The notes beneath the pieces were generated by a model that was not told the origin of the DNA, searched no databases, and saw nothing but the letters and a program-made list of their open reading frames with translations. Positions 25,271 through 32,230 of a stretch of DNA of 38,095 nt are shown one piece after another. This DNA is from Candidatus Heimdallarchaeota archaeon (GTDB taxonomy: Archaea; Asgardarchaeota; Heimdallarchaeia; JABLTI01): contig JAUWKS010000031.1 in assembly GCA_030614005.1 (NCBI GenBank), positions 1 through 38,095 of the forward strand. Direction: 5' to 3'. Each line of letters starts with the position of its first letter. The stretch's first letter is position 1. A program made the position numbers and the translations under genes.

Positions 25271-26293
25271 TTATGACCCGTTTTCCAAGAATCCAATATA
25301 CAAACTCTCAAGAAGATTTGTTCTTGGTACCGAAAACTCAGCAATTTTTACTTTGTTTTCAATAAGTGCTTCAAGAATTTTATTTTTATTTTCTGCACTT
25401 CCATCAAATTGCACTTCAAACACTTTGAGATTGGAATTGTATTGAACAATATCTTCTCCATTCAAATCTCCAACAATATCTATGATGATTTTAGTTAACT
25501 TTTCAACCATTTCATCAATATTTTCAGGTTGTTCTTGCAACTCAATTTGTAACATGCTCTTTTTCACTTTAGCTTCAAGCTTTTCAACAGTATCAAACGC
25601 AATTATCTTTCCGTTGTTGATAATAGCAATTTTATCAGATATTTCACTTACTTCATAGAGTAAATGACTGCTCAAAAAGATCGTTTTCCCTTGTGCTTTT
25701 AGTTTCATTAAAATCTCTCTAACCTCTTTTCGAGCTTTTGGATCTAAACCTGTTTGAGGTTCGTCAAGAACTAAAACAGAAGGATCATGTACAAATGCTG
25801 AAACAAGACCGATTTTTTGTCTCATTCCCTTTGAGAAGGTTTTGATTTTTTTATCAATCCACTCTTTCATTCCTACTAATTCTAGAACCTCCTCAATACG
25901 GTTCTTTATTTCTTTTCGAGGATAACCTTTCAATTCTGCGAAATAAGTTAAAATTTGTCTCGGAGTCATATGATCATAGAAAGTTGGATTTTCTATTAGG
26001 AAACCGATGTCTTTTAGTATCACATCTCTATTTCCTCGATCTAATTTTACCAATTCTTCATCCTTACAGAAAAATATCTCTCCTTCTGATGGACTAATTA
26101 AACCAGCTATCATTTTCATTGTCGTCGATTTCCCAGCTCCGTTTGGTCCTAAGAAACCTATTATTTCTCCATGTGGGAGATTTAATGATAAATCTGATAC
26201 TGCTGTAAAATTTCCAAAGTTCCGAGTTAAACCTTGCAAACTAATCGCAACATCTTGTGCTTCTTTTGTCAATTTAATCGCTACCTTTTGCAT
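25271..26293 (-). CDS. ABC-2 exporter ATPase (CcmA/NatA-like)
   Basis: ATP-binding subunit of about 340 residues. Walker A GPNGAGKSTTMKM, Q-loop region GFLIENPTFYDHMT, signature FSKGMRQKIGL, Walker B VLVLDEPQTGLDP and the switch His in LSSHLL are all intact. A C-terminal extension of about 100 residues is typical of the DrrA/CcmA export group. It is the first gene of a two-gene operon with the permease. The TATA box at 26327-26337 puts transcription at about 26306, so the mRNA is almost leaderless. The ATG at 26293 is taken as start; TTG at 26302 is the alternative. Two palindromes of the same pattern flank the TATA box, which suggests control by a dimeric regulator. Confidence 0.92.
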   Translation of the reverse strand: MQKVAIKLTKEAQDVAISLQGLTRNFGNFTAVSDLSLNLPHGEIIGFLGPNGAGKSTTMKMIAGLISPSEGEIFFCKDEELVKLDRGNRDVILKDIGFLIENPTFYDHMTPRQILTYFAELKGYPRKEIKNRIEEVLELVGMKEWIDKKIKTFSKGMRQKIGLVSAFVHDPSVLVLDEPQTGLDPKARKEVREILMKLKAQGKTIFLSSHLLYEVSEISDKIAIINNGKIIAFDTVEKLEAKVKKSMLQIELQEQPENIDEMVEKLTKIIIDIVGDLNGEDIVQYNSNLKVFEVQFDGSAENKNKILEALIENKVKIAEFSVPRTNLLESLYIGFLENGS

Positions 26294-26304
26294 TATTTGC
26301 AAAC
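26286..26304. promoter_or_regulatory. Operator 2 (downstream palindrome) of the ABC exporter operon
   Basis: TTTTGCAT-TAT-TTGCAAAC, an imperfect 19-bp palindrome with the same half-sites and spacing as operator 1. It covers the predicted transcription start and the start codon. Confidence 0.55.
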
Positions 26305-26326
26305 ACTATAGTTTTCTGGGTTCATT

Positions 26327-26337
26327 AACTATATAAG
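26327..26337 (-). promoter_or_regulatory. TATA box of the ABC exporter operon
   Basis: Minus strand CTTATATAGTT. It lies about 25 nt before the expected transcript start at about 26306, between the two palindromes. Confidence 0.6.
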
Positions 26338-26338
26338 C

Positions 26339-26357
26339 GTTTGCAAAAGTTGCAAAC
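26339..26357. promoter_or_regulatory. Operator 1 (upstream palindrome) of the ABC exporter operon
   Basis: GTTTGCAA-AAG-TTGCAAAC, a perfect 8-bp inverted repeat with a 3-nt spacer. It abuts the TATA box where BRE and TFB would bind. Its centre is 53 bp from that of operator 2, about five helical turns. Confidence 0.65.
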
Positions 26358-26438
26358 ACCATGCGTCTTACAATAACTAATAAAAGAAAAGTTTCCAAAA
26401 AACAGCAATAGACCTTTTCAAAAAAGGAATAAATATAG

Positions 26439-26621
26439 TCTAATTTTTTTAATTTGGTGAGGAATGATGAGATACAAAAAACTGATGCTCTACAAAAACA
26501 ATATGATTCTTTTGATGCTAAAGCTTCTGATTGTTCATAATGTGGTGACTTTATAGAACGTTGTCCATTTGAAGTGCAAGTTATAGAAAAAATGAAAGAA
26601 GCAGCTACGTTGTTTGAGTAG
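26439..26621 (+). pseudogene. Decayed 3' end of an aldo/keto reductase gene (ferredoxin-like tail)
   Basis: Read from 26439, the frame encodes a C-terminal piece ending YDSFDAKASDCS, stop, CGDFIERCPFEVQV, IEKMKEAATLFE, stop at 26619-26621. The Cys pattern C-x2-C-x5-C-P and the closing IxKMxEAAxLF are those of the ferredoxin-like tail of YdbC-type aldo/keto reductases (family pattern SxCxECGxCxxRCPFxVxVxxKMxEAAxLF). An in-frame TAA at 26538-26540 takes the place of the residue between the first two cysteines. The upstream sequence has no reductase barrel, only a stop at 26436. This is a truncated relic with a nonsense mutation. Confidence 0.65.
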
Positions 26622-27858
26622 ATGCTTTTATTTTTTTATTCTTAACTAAGATAAATCTCATTTTCATAAAATCAAAAGTAAGTGCATAATGTCTAAAGAA
26701 TTGATGTGAAATAATACCCCCAATGCGAAATCCTACTGAATATTCAATGGGAAATCTTTCGGTGAAAACTCCTCGAATGTTCTTTTCAACAGCATCACCA
26801 AATGTTAATTCCTCCACTTCGAATGGTATAGCCTTAACTTTCCCTCCACCACCTATCCCTTCGAAAGCATTTGCTTCATCGAGTTTTACCCCTGCATCAT
26901 CAAGAGTTTTTCTAGCGCCGGTAAATCCTCCACCAGCTAAACCTGTATCTAGGAAGAATAGTGTTCGTTCGCCTTTATTGACTCTACCCCAAGCAACCAT
27001 AAAGTGATCTTCTGCCATCCAAAATGGTATTTTAATTGGTTTTTTGTTTTCAATTGCTTTCTCTAAGGTTGTTAAATTTTCCTTAGTTTGTTTTCGAAAA
27101 ATTATTTCACCTTTTGGATAATCTAAAGTGGTAATAAAATGATAAAAAAGAACTGTACCAATAATACCATCAATTTGTGTTCCACCAAAAATCTGAGAAA
27201 CAGGACGAACTGGCAGAATTTTTACTGGAATGTTCTGCACTTTCAAATTACCTAAAGAAATAGACTCTATCTTACTCAAATAAGTAGTTGCTTTTTGACC
27301 TCCTGCAAACACCCCTGTTTTTTCTCCAAATGATTCCAGTTTAATTTCTTTAGCAAAATCTGCATCAATCATTATTTCTGCTGCTCCGGTATCTACAAGA
27401 AAGTTCACTTCTTTGTGATCATTTATTTTCACTTTTACTATTGGTAATGGATCGACTTGCTCCATTTTTACTTTGAAAACAGTTTTTTCACCTTCAATTT
27501 GATATGGTACACTACCTTTGAAGCTCTCCAATCTTTCAGCCATATCGTCAATACCATAAAACCTTAGATGGTCTGCTGCTTCTTTGAATTTATCTTGTCT
27601 GTAATTAACTTCTGCTAGCAATGCATGAGGTGCTGGTTCCTCTGGTTCAACTTTCATTGCTTTCTTTAACCACTTCTCAGCTTCTTTGAATTTATTCGAA
27701 ATTAGTGCAATATTTCCCAAAAGAACTAATGTTTGAAAATCAGTTGGGTTTTCTTTTAATATTTTTAAGAAAGACTTCTTCGCATCAACAAAGTATCCCG
27801 TTTGAAATTGAATATTTGCAATTACTGTTGGATCAAAATTACCACTATCATTTTTCAT
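26605..27858 (-). CDS. TPR protein with two retropepsin-like aspartic protease domains
   Basis: About 417 residues. The N-terminal third (about 10-110) consists of TPR helices (for example FKEAEKWLKKAMKVEPEEPAP). Two aspartyl protease lobes follow, each with its own catalytic triplet: FLVDTGAAEIMID (Asp156) and LFFLDTGLAGGGF (Asp304). Each lobe ends in the family's hydrophobic-hydrophobic-G turn: DGIIGTVLFYH and GGIISHQFFRH, followed by TLDYPKGEIIF and TFDFMKMRFIL. The pairing implies an intramolecular pepsin-like dimer. No signal peptide is seen, so it is probably cytosolic. The long frame begins at TTG 27867, but AAAGGA lies 8 nt ahead of ATG 27858, which I prefer. The 3' end overlaps the end of the reductase relic by 17 nt. 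Confidence 0.85.
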   Translation of the reverse strand: MKNDSGNFDPTVIANIQFQTGYFVDAKKSFLKILKENPTDFQTLVLLGNIALISNKFKEAEKWLKKAMKVEPEEPAPHALLAEVNYRQDKFKEAADHLRFYGIDDMAERLESFKGSVPYQIEGEKTVFKVKMEQVDPLPIVKVKINDHKEVNFLVDTGAAEIMIDADFAKEIKLESFGEKTGVFAGGQKATTYLSKIESISLGNLKVQNIPVKILPVRPVSQIFGGTQIDGIIGTVLFYHFITTLDYPKGEIIFRKQTKENLTTLEKAIENKKPIKIPFWMAEDHFMVAWGRVNKGERTLFFLDTGLAGGGFTGARKTLDDAGVKLDEANAFEGIGGGGKVKAIPFEVEELTFGDAVEKNIRGVFTERFPIEYSVGFRIGGIISHQFFRHYALTFDFMKMRFILVKNKKIKASTQTT

Positions 27859-27907
27859 TTTTCTCAATCCTTTAAAAAATTAAACACCAAGTGTCAATAG
27901 CAATTCA

Positions 27908-27959
27908 TTTCGTATTTTATCTTTATCTTTCTTTATTTGTTTTCGTATTTTATCTTTAT
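27908..27959. repeat. 19-bp perfect direct repeat upstream of the aspartic protease gene
   Basis: TTTCGTATTTTATCTTTAT at 27908-27926 and 27941-27959. On the minus strand each copy contains GATAAAATA, a TATA-like element; the nearer copy is about 50 nt from the start codon. It may be a duplicated promoter. Confidence 0.4.
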
Positions 27960-28231
27960 GTGTAAGCATTTTTTCTTTCACCTTGATTTATTTCAATGAA
28001 CTTTGTCTCAAGTTCAGTTATTACTATAAGTGGTCATATAATATCAGTTATTTGAGGAATAGTGACCAACACAAAGTGAAAAGAGGGAAGAAAGGAAGTT
28101 ATTTTTGTTTGGGATAAGCTTTTCCTATAGGCTAAAATGAAATATAATCAATAGATTTTATTGTCCATCAACGAGTAACTTTTTTATTTGAGGAAGATAA
28201 TTCGAGAAGTATAATATTTGAAGTGTAAATT
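27960..28231. other. Intergenic region with no gene seen
   Basis: Divergent spacer between the protease and leucine-rich repeat genes. I see no open frame with a ribosome binding site. A TGGTCA (28032-28037) / TGACCA (28065-28070) inverted pair and AT-rich promoter-like stretches such as GTATAATATT at about 28210 are the only visible structure. Confidence 0.4.
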
Positions 28232-29206
28232 ATGGTTGTTGTTACAGGGACTAAAGCAAATGGTGAGCAATTTAGTAGAGAAATAGAAGATGATGTACAA
28301 GAACTTTTTCTTGAAGGTCATCAACTTATTTCAATTGATTTGTCATCATTAAATGAGTGTTCAAAATTACGTATTCTTAGGCTTTCTGATAATCTACTTG
28401 CATCAATAGATCTTTCCCCACTTCAAGCTTGCACAGATCTACAAGAGCTCTGGCTTCATAGAAATAGGCTTACCACTATAGATTTATCCCCATTGAAAGC
28501 TTGCAAAACTTTACAACAGCTCGATCTTGGATATAACCCATTTACTTCAATAGACCTTTCTCCATTGAAAGCTTGCAAAGAACTTCAAATACTCTGGTTT
28601 GATAATAACCCTCTTACTTTAATTGACCTTTCCCCACTTGAAGCGTGTACAGAATTACAAGAGCTTATGCTTGATAATAATCAGCTTGCATCGATTGACC
28701 TTTCTCCATTGAAAACGTGCACAAAATTGCAAGCACTCTTGATTGGTAATAATCCGTTTACTTCTATTGATCTTTCTCCGTTGAAAGCATGCACAAAATT
28801 GAAAGCGCTCAAACTTTATAGTACTCCGCTCACTTCTATTGATTTATCTCCACTGAAAACATGCACCGAGTTGGAATGCCTTGAGCTTGATAAAAATCAG
28901 CTTACTTCTATTGATCTTTCTCCTTTGAAAGCTTGCACAAAACTGCAAGAGCTTGTCCTTCCTAATAATCAGCTTGCTTCTATTGATCTATCACCAATGA
29001 AAGCATGTACTGAACTAGAATTTATCGAGCTTGATATTAATCAGCTAAAAAAGCTTGATATCACAGTTCTTAAAGCATGCATGAAATTAAAAGGGCTTTA
29101 TATTGATGATACTGTTACTCTTATTTGGCGAGAAGAAGATATTCCTGATAAGGATGACCTTCCTATAGGATTACAAGAACACTATTCTAGGTTAACATTT
29201 TCATAG
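28232..29206 (+). CDS. Leucine-rich repeat protein with 11 near-identical 24-residue repeats
   Basis: A 324-residue protein made almost entirely of a 24-residue repeat, consensus (T/A)SIDLSPLKACTKLQ then LxLDNNxL. The first IDLS begins at 28334, and units recur every 72 bp without any indel to the degenerate eleventh (LDITVLKAC, 29054). The LxxLxLxxNxL core marks it as an LRR solenoid, and the SIDLSPLKAC part forms the convex side. A short N-terminal cap (MVVVTGTKANGEQFSREIED) and a C-terminal cap with WREEDIPDKDDL close it. There is no signal peptide, TM segment or added enzyme domain, so a cytosolic protein-binding scaffold is likely. The repeats are similar at DNA level, which suggests recent tandem expansion or gene conversion. 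The ATG at 28232 has no strong ribosome binding site. Confidence 0.88.
   Translation: MVVVTGTKANGEQFSREIEDDVQELFLEGHQLISIDLSSLNECSKLRILRLSDNLLASIDLSPLQACTDLQELWLHRNRLTTIDLSPLKACKTLQQLDLGYNPFTSIDLSPLKACKELQILWFDNNPLTLIDLSPLEACTELQELMLDNNQLASIDLSPLKTCTKLQALLIGNNPFTSIDLSPLKACTKLKALKLYSTPLTSIDLSPLKTCTELECLELDKNQLTSIDLSPLKACTKLQELVLPNNQLASIDLSPMKACTELEFIELDINQLKKLDITVLKACMKLKGLYIDDTVTLIWREEDIPDKDDLPIGLQEHYSRLTFS
28334..29125 (+). repeat. Tandem 72-bp repeat array inside the LRR gene
   Basis: IDLS codons begin at 28334, 28406, 28550, 28622, 28982 and so on, all exact multiples of 72 bp. Segments such as ATTGATCTTTCTCC and TTGAAAGCTTGCAC recur with few changes. Confidence 0.75.
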
Positions 29207-29306
29207 TAACTAACAACACTTCTAATTCTTTCATCTTTCTTCTTTGAATTGTGCATATTGAGAAACTTCAAGCTCTTCAAAATGGGAAAAAGTGAAAGAA
29301 AAAAAG

Positions 29307-31115
29307 CTATTTTTGCACTGGATAAGTTTTCTCAATTAACTCTTTAAGCACTTTAGCTTTTTCTTTTTGATTTGTTTGTTCATAAATAAACAAAAGCTCT
29401 TGCATACTTGTTTTGTTTACTTGTCTATGTTTTGGATCTTCTTGAAGCAGTTTCTTTATTTTCTCAACAGAAATTTGTTCATCTTTATCCCATTGGATCG
29501 ATGGCATTATTAGTTTCTTATTTTTGAAAAACACATTTTGACCATCTGCAGTAAAGAATATTCCAGGTTTATGTTCAGAAAGTTTGTAGATTTTATTATT
29601 CAAGGAAGTAATTAAATGAAGGTGCCCATTTCTAACTTCAGTTGTCGAGTATAAACAGAAGTCACTATAGTTGAATCTATATATGTTTGAATATTGTTTC
29701 CATTCCTCTTTACCTGGACCCACTTCATCGGCTGGACCTGAATCATAATCCAAATAGTCTATTTTTCCAGAGTAATCTGCAAGTTTGATAGTAATTGGTC
29801 TAGATTTTTCATCTAAATCGAATGTAACCATCATCGTATCTGAGGAAAAAATTGTGTCTGAATGGGGTGCTAATGACATTTCTGTACCGCGGAAATTCAT
29901 TATTAATTTTCCATCGATATAATTTATTGGAATATCTAACATTCTAGAAACATATAATCCAACTAAACGTTTGAGTTTTGATTCTTCAAGTTCGATTGGT
30001 ACTGATAGTTTTATTTTATTTCCTAAATCAATATTTTCTGGAATATTTCCCATCTTAAATTTAACTAAACTTGGTTCAACTTTTTCAACAATACCCATCA
30101 TAAATTGCATACTACCAACTTGATTAGTTAGCAATAAACAACCTATACCTAATTTTGGAAAGAACAGGTGTAAGCAAAAGTAACCCGGACCATCTCCGAA
30201 GAATCTTAACAACAATTCTCCGCCATATTTGTTTAACCCAACGCCTATTCCCATTCCTATTGTTGATAGCTGATTCTCTTCTGTAAATGGGATTTTATAC
30301 ATTTCTTCCAAGTATTTTTCCTCAAGGAATTTCTGGTCATTCGAATATCCATTATTAAAATGCATCATAAGATATTTTGCCATATCATTTACAGAGGAAT
30401 ATTGACCACCAGCTCCTAGATATGGTACAAGTAAATCTTGATAGGGAGTTTCAGTTTCACCTCGATAACCTATTGCTACATTATTTGTCTTTAGAGCATC
30501 TGCAGGATTAACTTGGCTGTTGGACATCCTAAGGGGTTGATAAATTTCTTCTTTCATAAAATCAGCAAAGGTTTTTCCAGAAATTTTTTGTAAAACATAA
30601 GCTACTAAATCGAAACCAGCATTCGAATACGATATTCTACTTCCAGAAGGATATTTTTGCCAACTATTACTGATTTCTTTAATATATTCTTCAAAAGAGT
30701 AATTTTTTTCTTGATTTGGTTTTGCAAAGAAAGTATTATGTTGAAATCCAGCCCAATGAGTAAGCATCTGTCTAAAAGTTATTTTGTCTAATTCATCTTC
30801 ACCAAAACGAGTATTCATTGTAAATTCAGGATAATGTTTTCTTAATGGATCATCAAGGTTTATTTTTCCTTTTTGCATTGCTCGGAGAAAAGCTGTCACT
30901 GTATAAGCTTTTGATAAAGAACCTATCATAAAAAGAGTATCAGCTGTTACTTTTGTTTTCTTTGAGTTATCTGTGTAACCAAATCCTTCTGACCAGAGTA
31001 TTCCTTCTTTATCTACAATTGCTATTGAAATTCCGGGAATTTTATATTGCTCCAATCCTTCTTCAATGTCTTTTGTGATTTCTTTTTTCAATTCTTCAAC
31101 GTTTTCAAATACCAT
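29307..31115 (-). CDS. Serine hydrolase of the beta-lactamase / penicillin-binding-protein class C family
   Basis: The N-terminal catalytic domain (about 1-350) has SxxK as GSLSKAYT (Ser66, Lys69) and the YxN motif as ISYSNAGF (Tyr163, Asn165), with LRKHYPEF and MLTHWAGF also typical of this family. Where relatives have an H-x-G or K-T-G third motif, I read FFGDGPGYF, an Asp-containing variant. Residues about 370-530 form an additional beta-rich domain like those found after archaeal and bacterial class C hydrolases. A helical tail (MQELLFIYEQTNQKEKAKVL) is TPR-like. No signal peptide is visible, which suggests a cytosolic esterase or peptidase rather than a cell-wall enzyme. It is the second gene of an operon with the alpha/beta hydrolase, 25 nt apart. 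Confidence 0.88.
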   Translation of the reverse strand: MVFENVEELKKEITKDIEEGLEQYKIPGISIAIVDKEGILWSEGFGYTDNSKKTKVTADTLFMIGSLSKAYTVTAFLRAMQKGKINLDDPLRKHYPEFTMNTRFGEDELDKITFRQMLTHWAGFQHNTFFAKPNQEKNYSFEEYIKEISNSWQKYPSGSRISYSNAGFDLVAYVLQKISGKTFADFMKEEIYQPLRMSNSQVNPADALKTNNVAIGYRGETETPYQDLLVPYLGAGGQYSSVNDMAKYLMMHFNNGYSNDQKFLEEKYLEEMYKIPFTEENQLSTIGMGIGVGLNKYGGELLLRFFGDGPGYFCLHLFFPKLGIGCLLLTNQVGSMQFMMGIVEKVEPSLVKFKMGNIPENIDLGNKIKLSVPIELEESKLKRLVGLYVSRMLDIPINYIDGKLIMNFRGTEMSLAPHSDTIFSSDTMMVTFDLDEKSRPITIKLADYSGKIDYLDYDSGPADEVGPGKEEWKQYSNIYRFNYSDFCLYSTTEVRNGHLHLITSLNNKIYKLSEHKPGIFFTADGQNVFFKNKKLIMPSIQWDKDEQISVEKIKKLLQEDPKHRQVNKTSMQELLFIYEQTNQKEKAKVLKELIEKTYPVQK

Positions 31116-31140
31116 ACTTAGACCTTCTATTTTCTGTTTG

Positions 31141-31833
31141 TTAAAATTTCATAAACCAACTAATTAATTCCTTATCAAAGGAGAAATTTCCATGACCTCC
31201 TCCTTCAACTCGAGTATATTCAACATTATAGCCTTCATTTTTTAACACTTCGATGAATTCATCCGTAGGTTCGATAGCTACCGCATGATCATCAGTTCCA
31301 TGCATTACAAAATATGCGATATCCTTTGATTTGCCAACGAAGTTTCGCATATCATCTTCAGCGTTATTGCGACCTCTTTTGAATGCATATCCTGCGATAA
31401 TTATAGCTTTATCAAAATATTCTGGATATTTGAAGGTTAAACGCCAAACTCCGTATCCGCCCATACTGAAACCAAATACATAGGTTTCATCGATTTGAAA
31501 CATCTCTTGCATTATTTTTAGCAGATCTATTGAATCTATTTCTGATTGTCCTTTATATTCGTCACTCAATCCTCTTCCTCTAGGACCGAATATGATAAAT
31601 CCTTTATCAGAAAATCCTTCTCCAGCCTTTTTCACAGGGGATAATTCATCAACACCGCTCCCATGAAGAACCATAAGTAGATTGTATTTTTTCTTTGGAT
31701 CAAAATCATCTGGAAGAAACAAGGAATAAGGTTGAAGTTCATTATCAGTTGGTGAGATAAAACTTGCAAGTAGATATCCACTTTTTATGAAAATCGATTT
31801 CTTCTCAATTAAATCTTCAATTTCTGACAGCAT
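31141..31833 (-). CDS. Alpha/beta hydrolase (esterase/phospholipase-like)
   Basis: A 230-residue serine esterase. The oxyanion strand is LLMVLHGSGVDE, the nucleophile elbow GFSMGGYGVWR (Ser123), the acid in MHGTDDHAV (Asp181/182) and the base in EGGGHGNFSF (His214). The layout is close to dienelactone-hydrolase or PHB-depolymerase-like esterases. It starts at ATG 31833, with GAGGT 6 nt upstream. It leads a two-gene operon with the class C serine hydrolase, so both may degrade related esters or amides. The true substrate is unknown. Confidence 0.88.
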   Translation of the reverse strand: MLSEIEDLIEKKSIFIKSGYLLASFISPTDNELQPYSLFLPDDFDPKKKYNLLMVLHGSGVDELSPVKKAGEGFSDKGFIIFGPRGRGLSDEYKGQSEIDSIDLLKIMQEMFQIDETYVFGFSMGGYGVWRLTFKYPEYFDKAIIIAGYAFKRGRNNAEDDMRNFVGKSKDIAYFVMHGTDDHAVAIEPTDEFIEVLKNEGYNVEYTRVEGGGHGNFSFDKELISWFMKF

Positions 31834-31889
31834 TAAATAACCTCAATTAATAGTCCAATAAATAGATTTCTTTTTTTGTGCACGAAAAA

Positions 31890-31997
31890 CTAAATGTAGC
31901 CAATAGCGCTGTTTGCTGCTATTAATGCCCATGCTTTATTTCTTCGTTCTTCAGCGTTCTTAATAATTTGTTTAGTATTTTTTTTGTTGTAGCTCAT
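31890..31997 (-). CDS. Possible small protein (35 aa)
   Basis: The ATG at 31995-31997 opens a 35-codon frame: a polar, basic N-terminus (MSYNKKNTKQIIKNAEERRN) followed by a hydrophobic end (KAWALIAANSAIGYI). Upstream on the same strand lie AGGTAGAT, at suitable spacing, and TTTAAA at 32044-32049, a plausible TATA box. It could be a single-helix membrane microprotein. No homologue is recognised, and an accidental frame is possible. Confidence 0.35.
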   Translation of the reverse strand: MSYNKKNTKQIIKNAEERRNKAWALIAANSAIGYI

Positions 31998-32152
31998 TTT
32001 TCATCTACCTGAGTAAAGTCTCAACTATACTCTCTCATTTCTATTTAAAAGAGAAATTCACAATACGAAGTCTTAAATTGAGGTCACATTATGTGACTAA
32101 ACTTCGCTAATTGTTCCTGAAAAAAGCTATTAAAGCAATATTTTTCTAATTT

Positions 32153-32158
32153 TTTATA
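32153..32158 (+). promoter_or_regulatory. TATA box of the M61 peptidase gene
   Basis: TTTATA within ATTTTTTATACATC, about 75 nt before the ATG. The remaining spacer from 31998 holds only this box and the opposing promoter. Confidence 0.4.
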
Positions 32159-32230
32159 CATCACAAACATCAGTAAATAGAAAAGGTTAACTAATATGTT
32201 TTCTCATTAAAACTGTCAGAGGATGAGATA

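Noticed and set aside
26538..26540. TAA in the reductase relic as a recoded sense codon
   Set aside because: TAA ends many other genes here (for example at 3546, 14634 and 35673), and the upstream catalytic domain is missing, so decay is simpler than recoding.
28032..28070. TGGTCA...TGACCA inverted pair in the LRR upstream region
   Set aside because: Six-base arms 27 nt apart are expected by chance in a spacer of this size.
28334..29125. CRISPR array or satellite DNA at the 72-bp repeats
   Set aside because: Units are contiguous, in frame and coding for an LRR solenoid, with no unique spacers.
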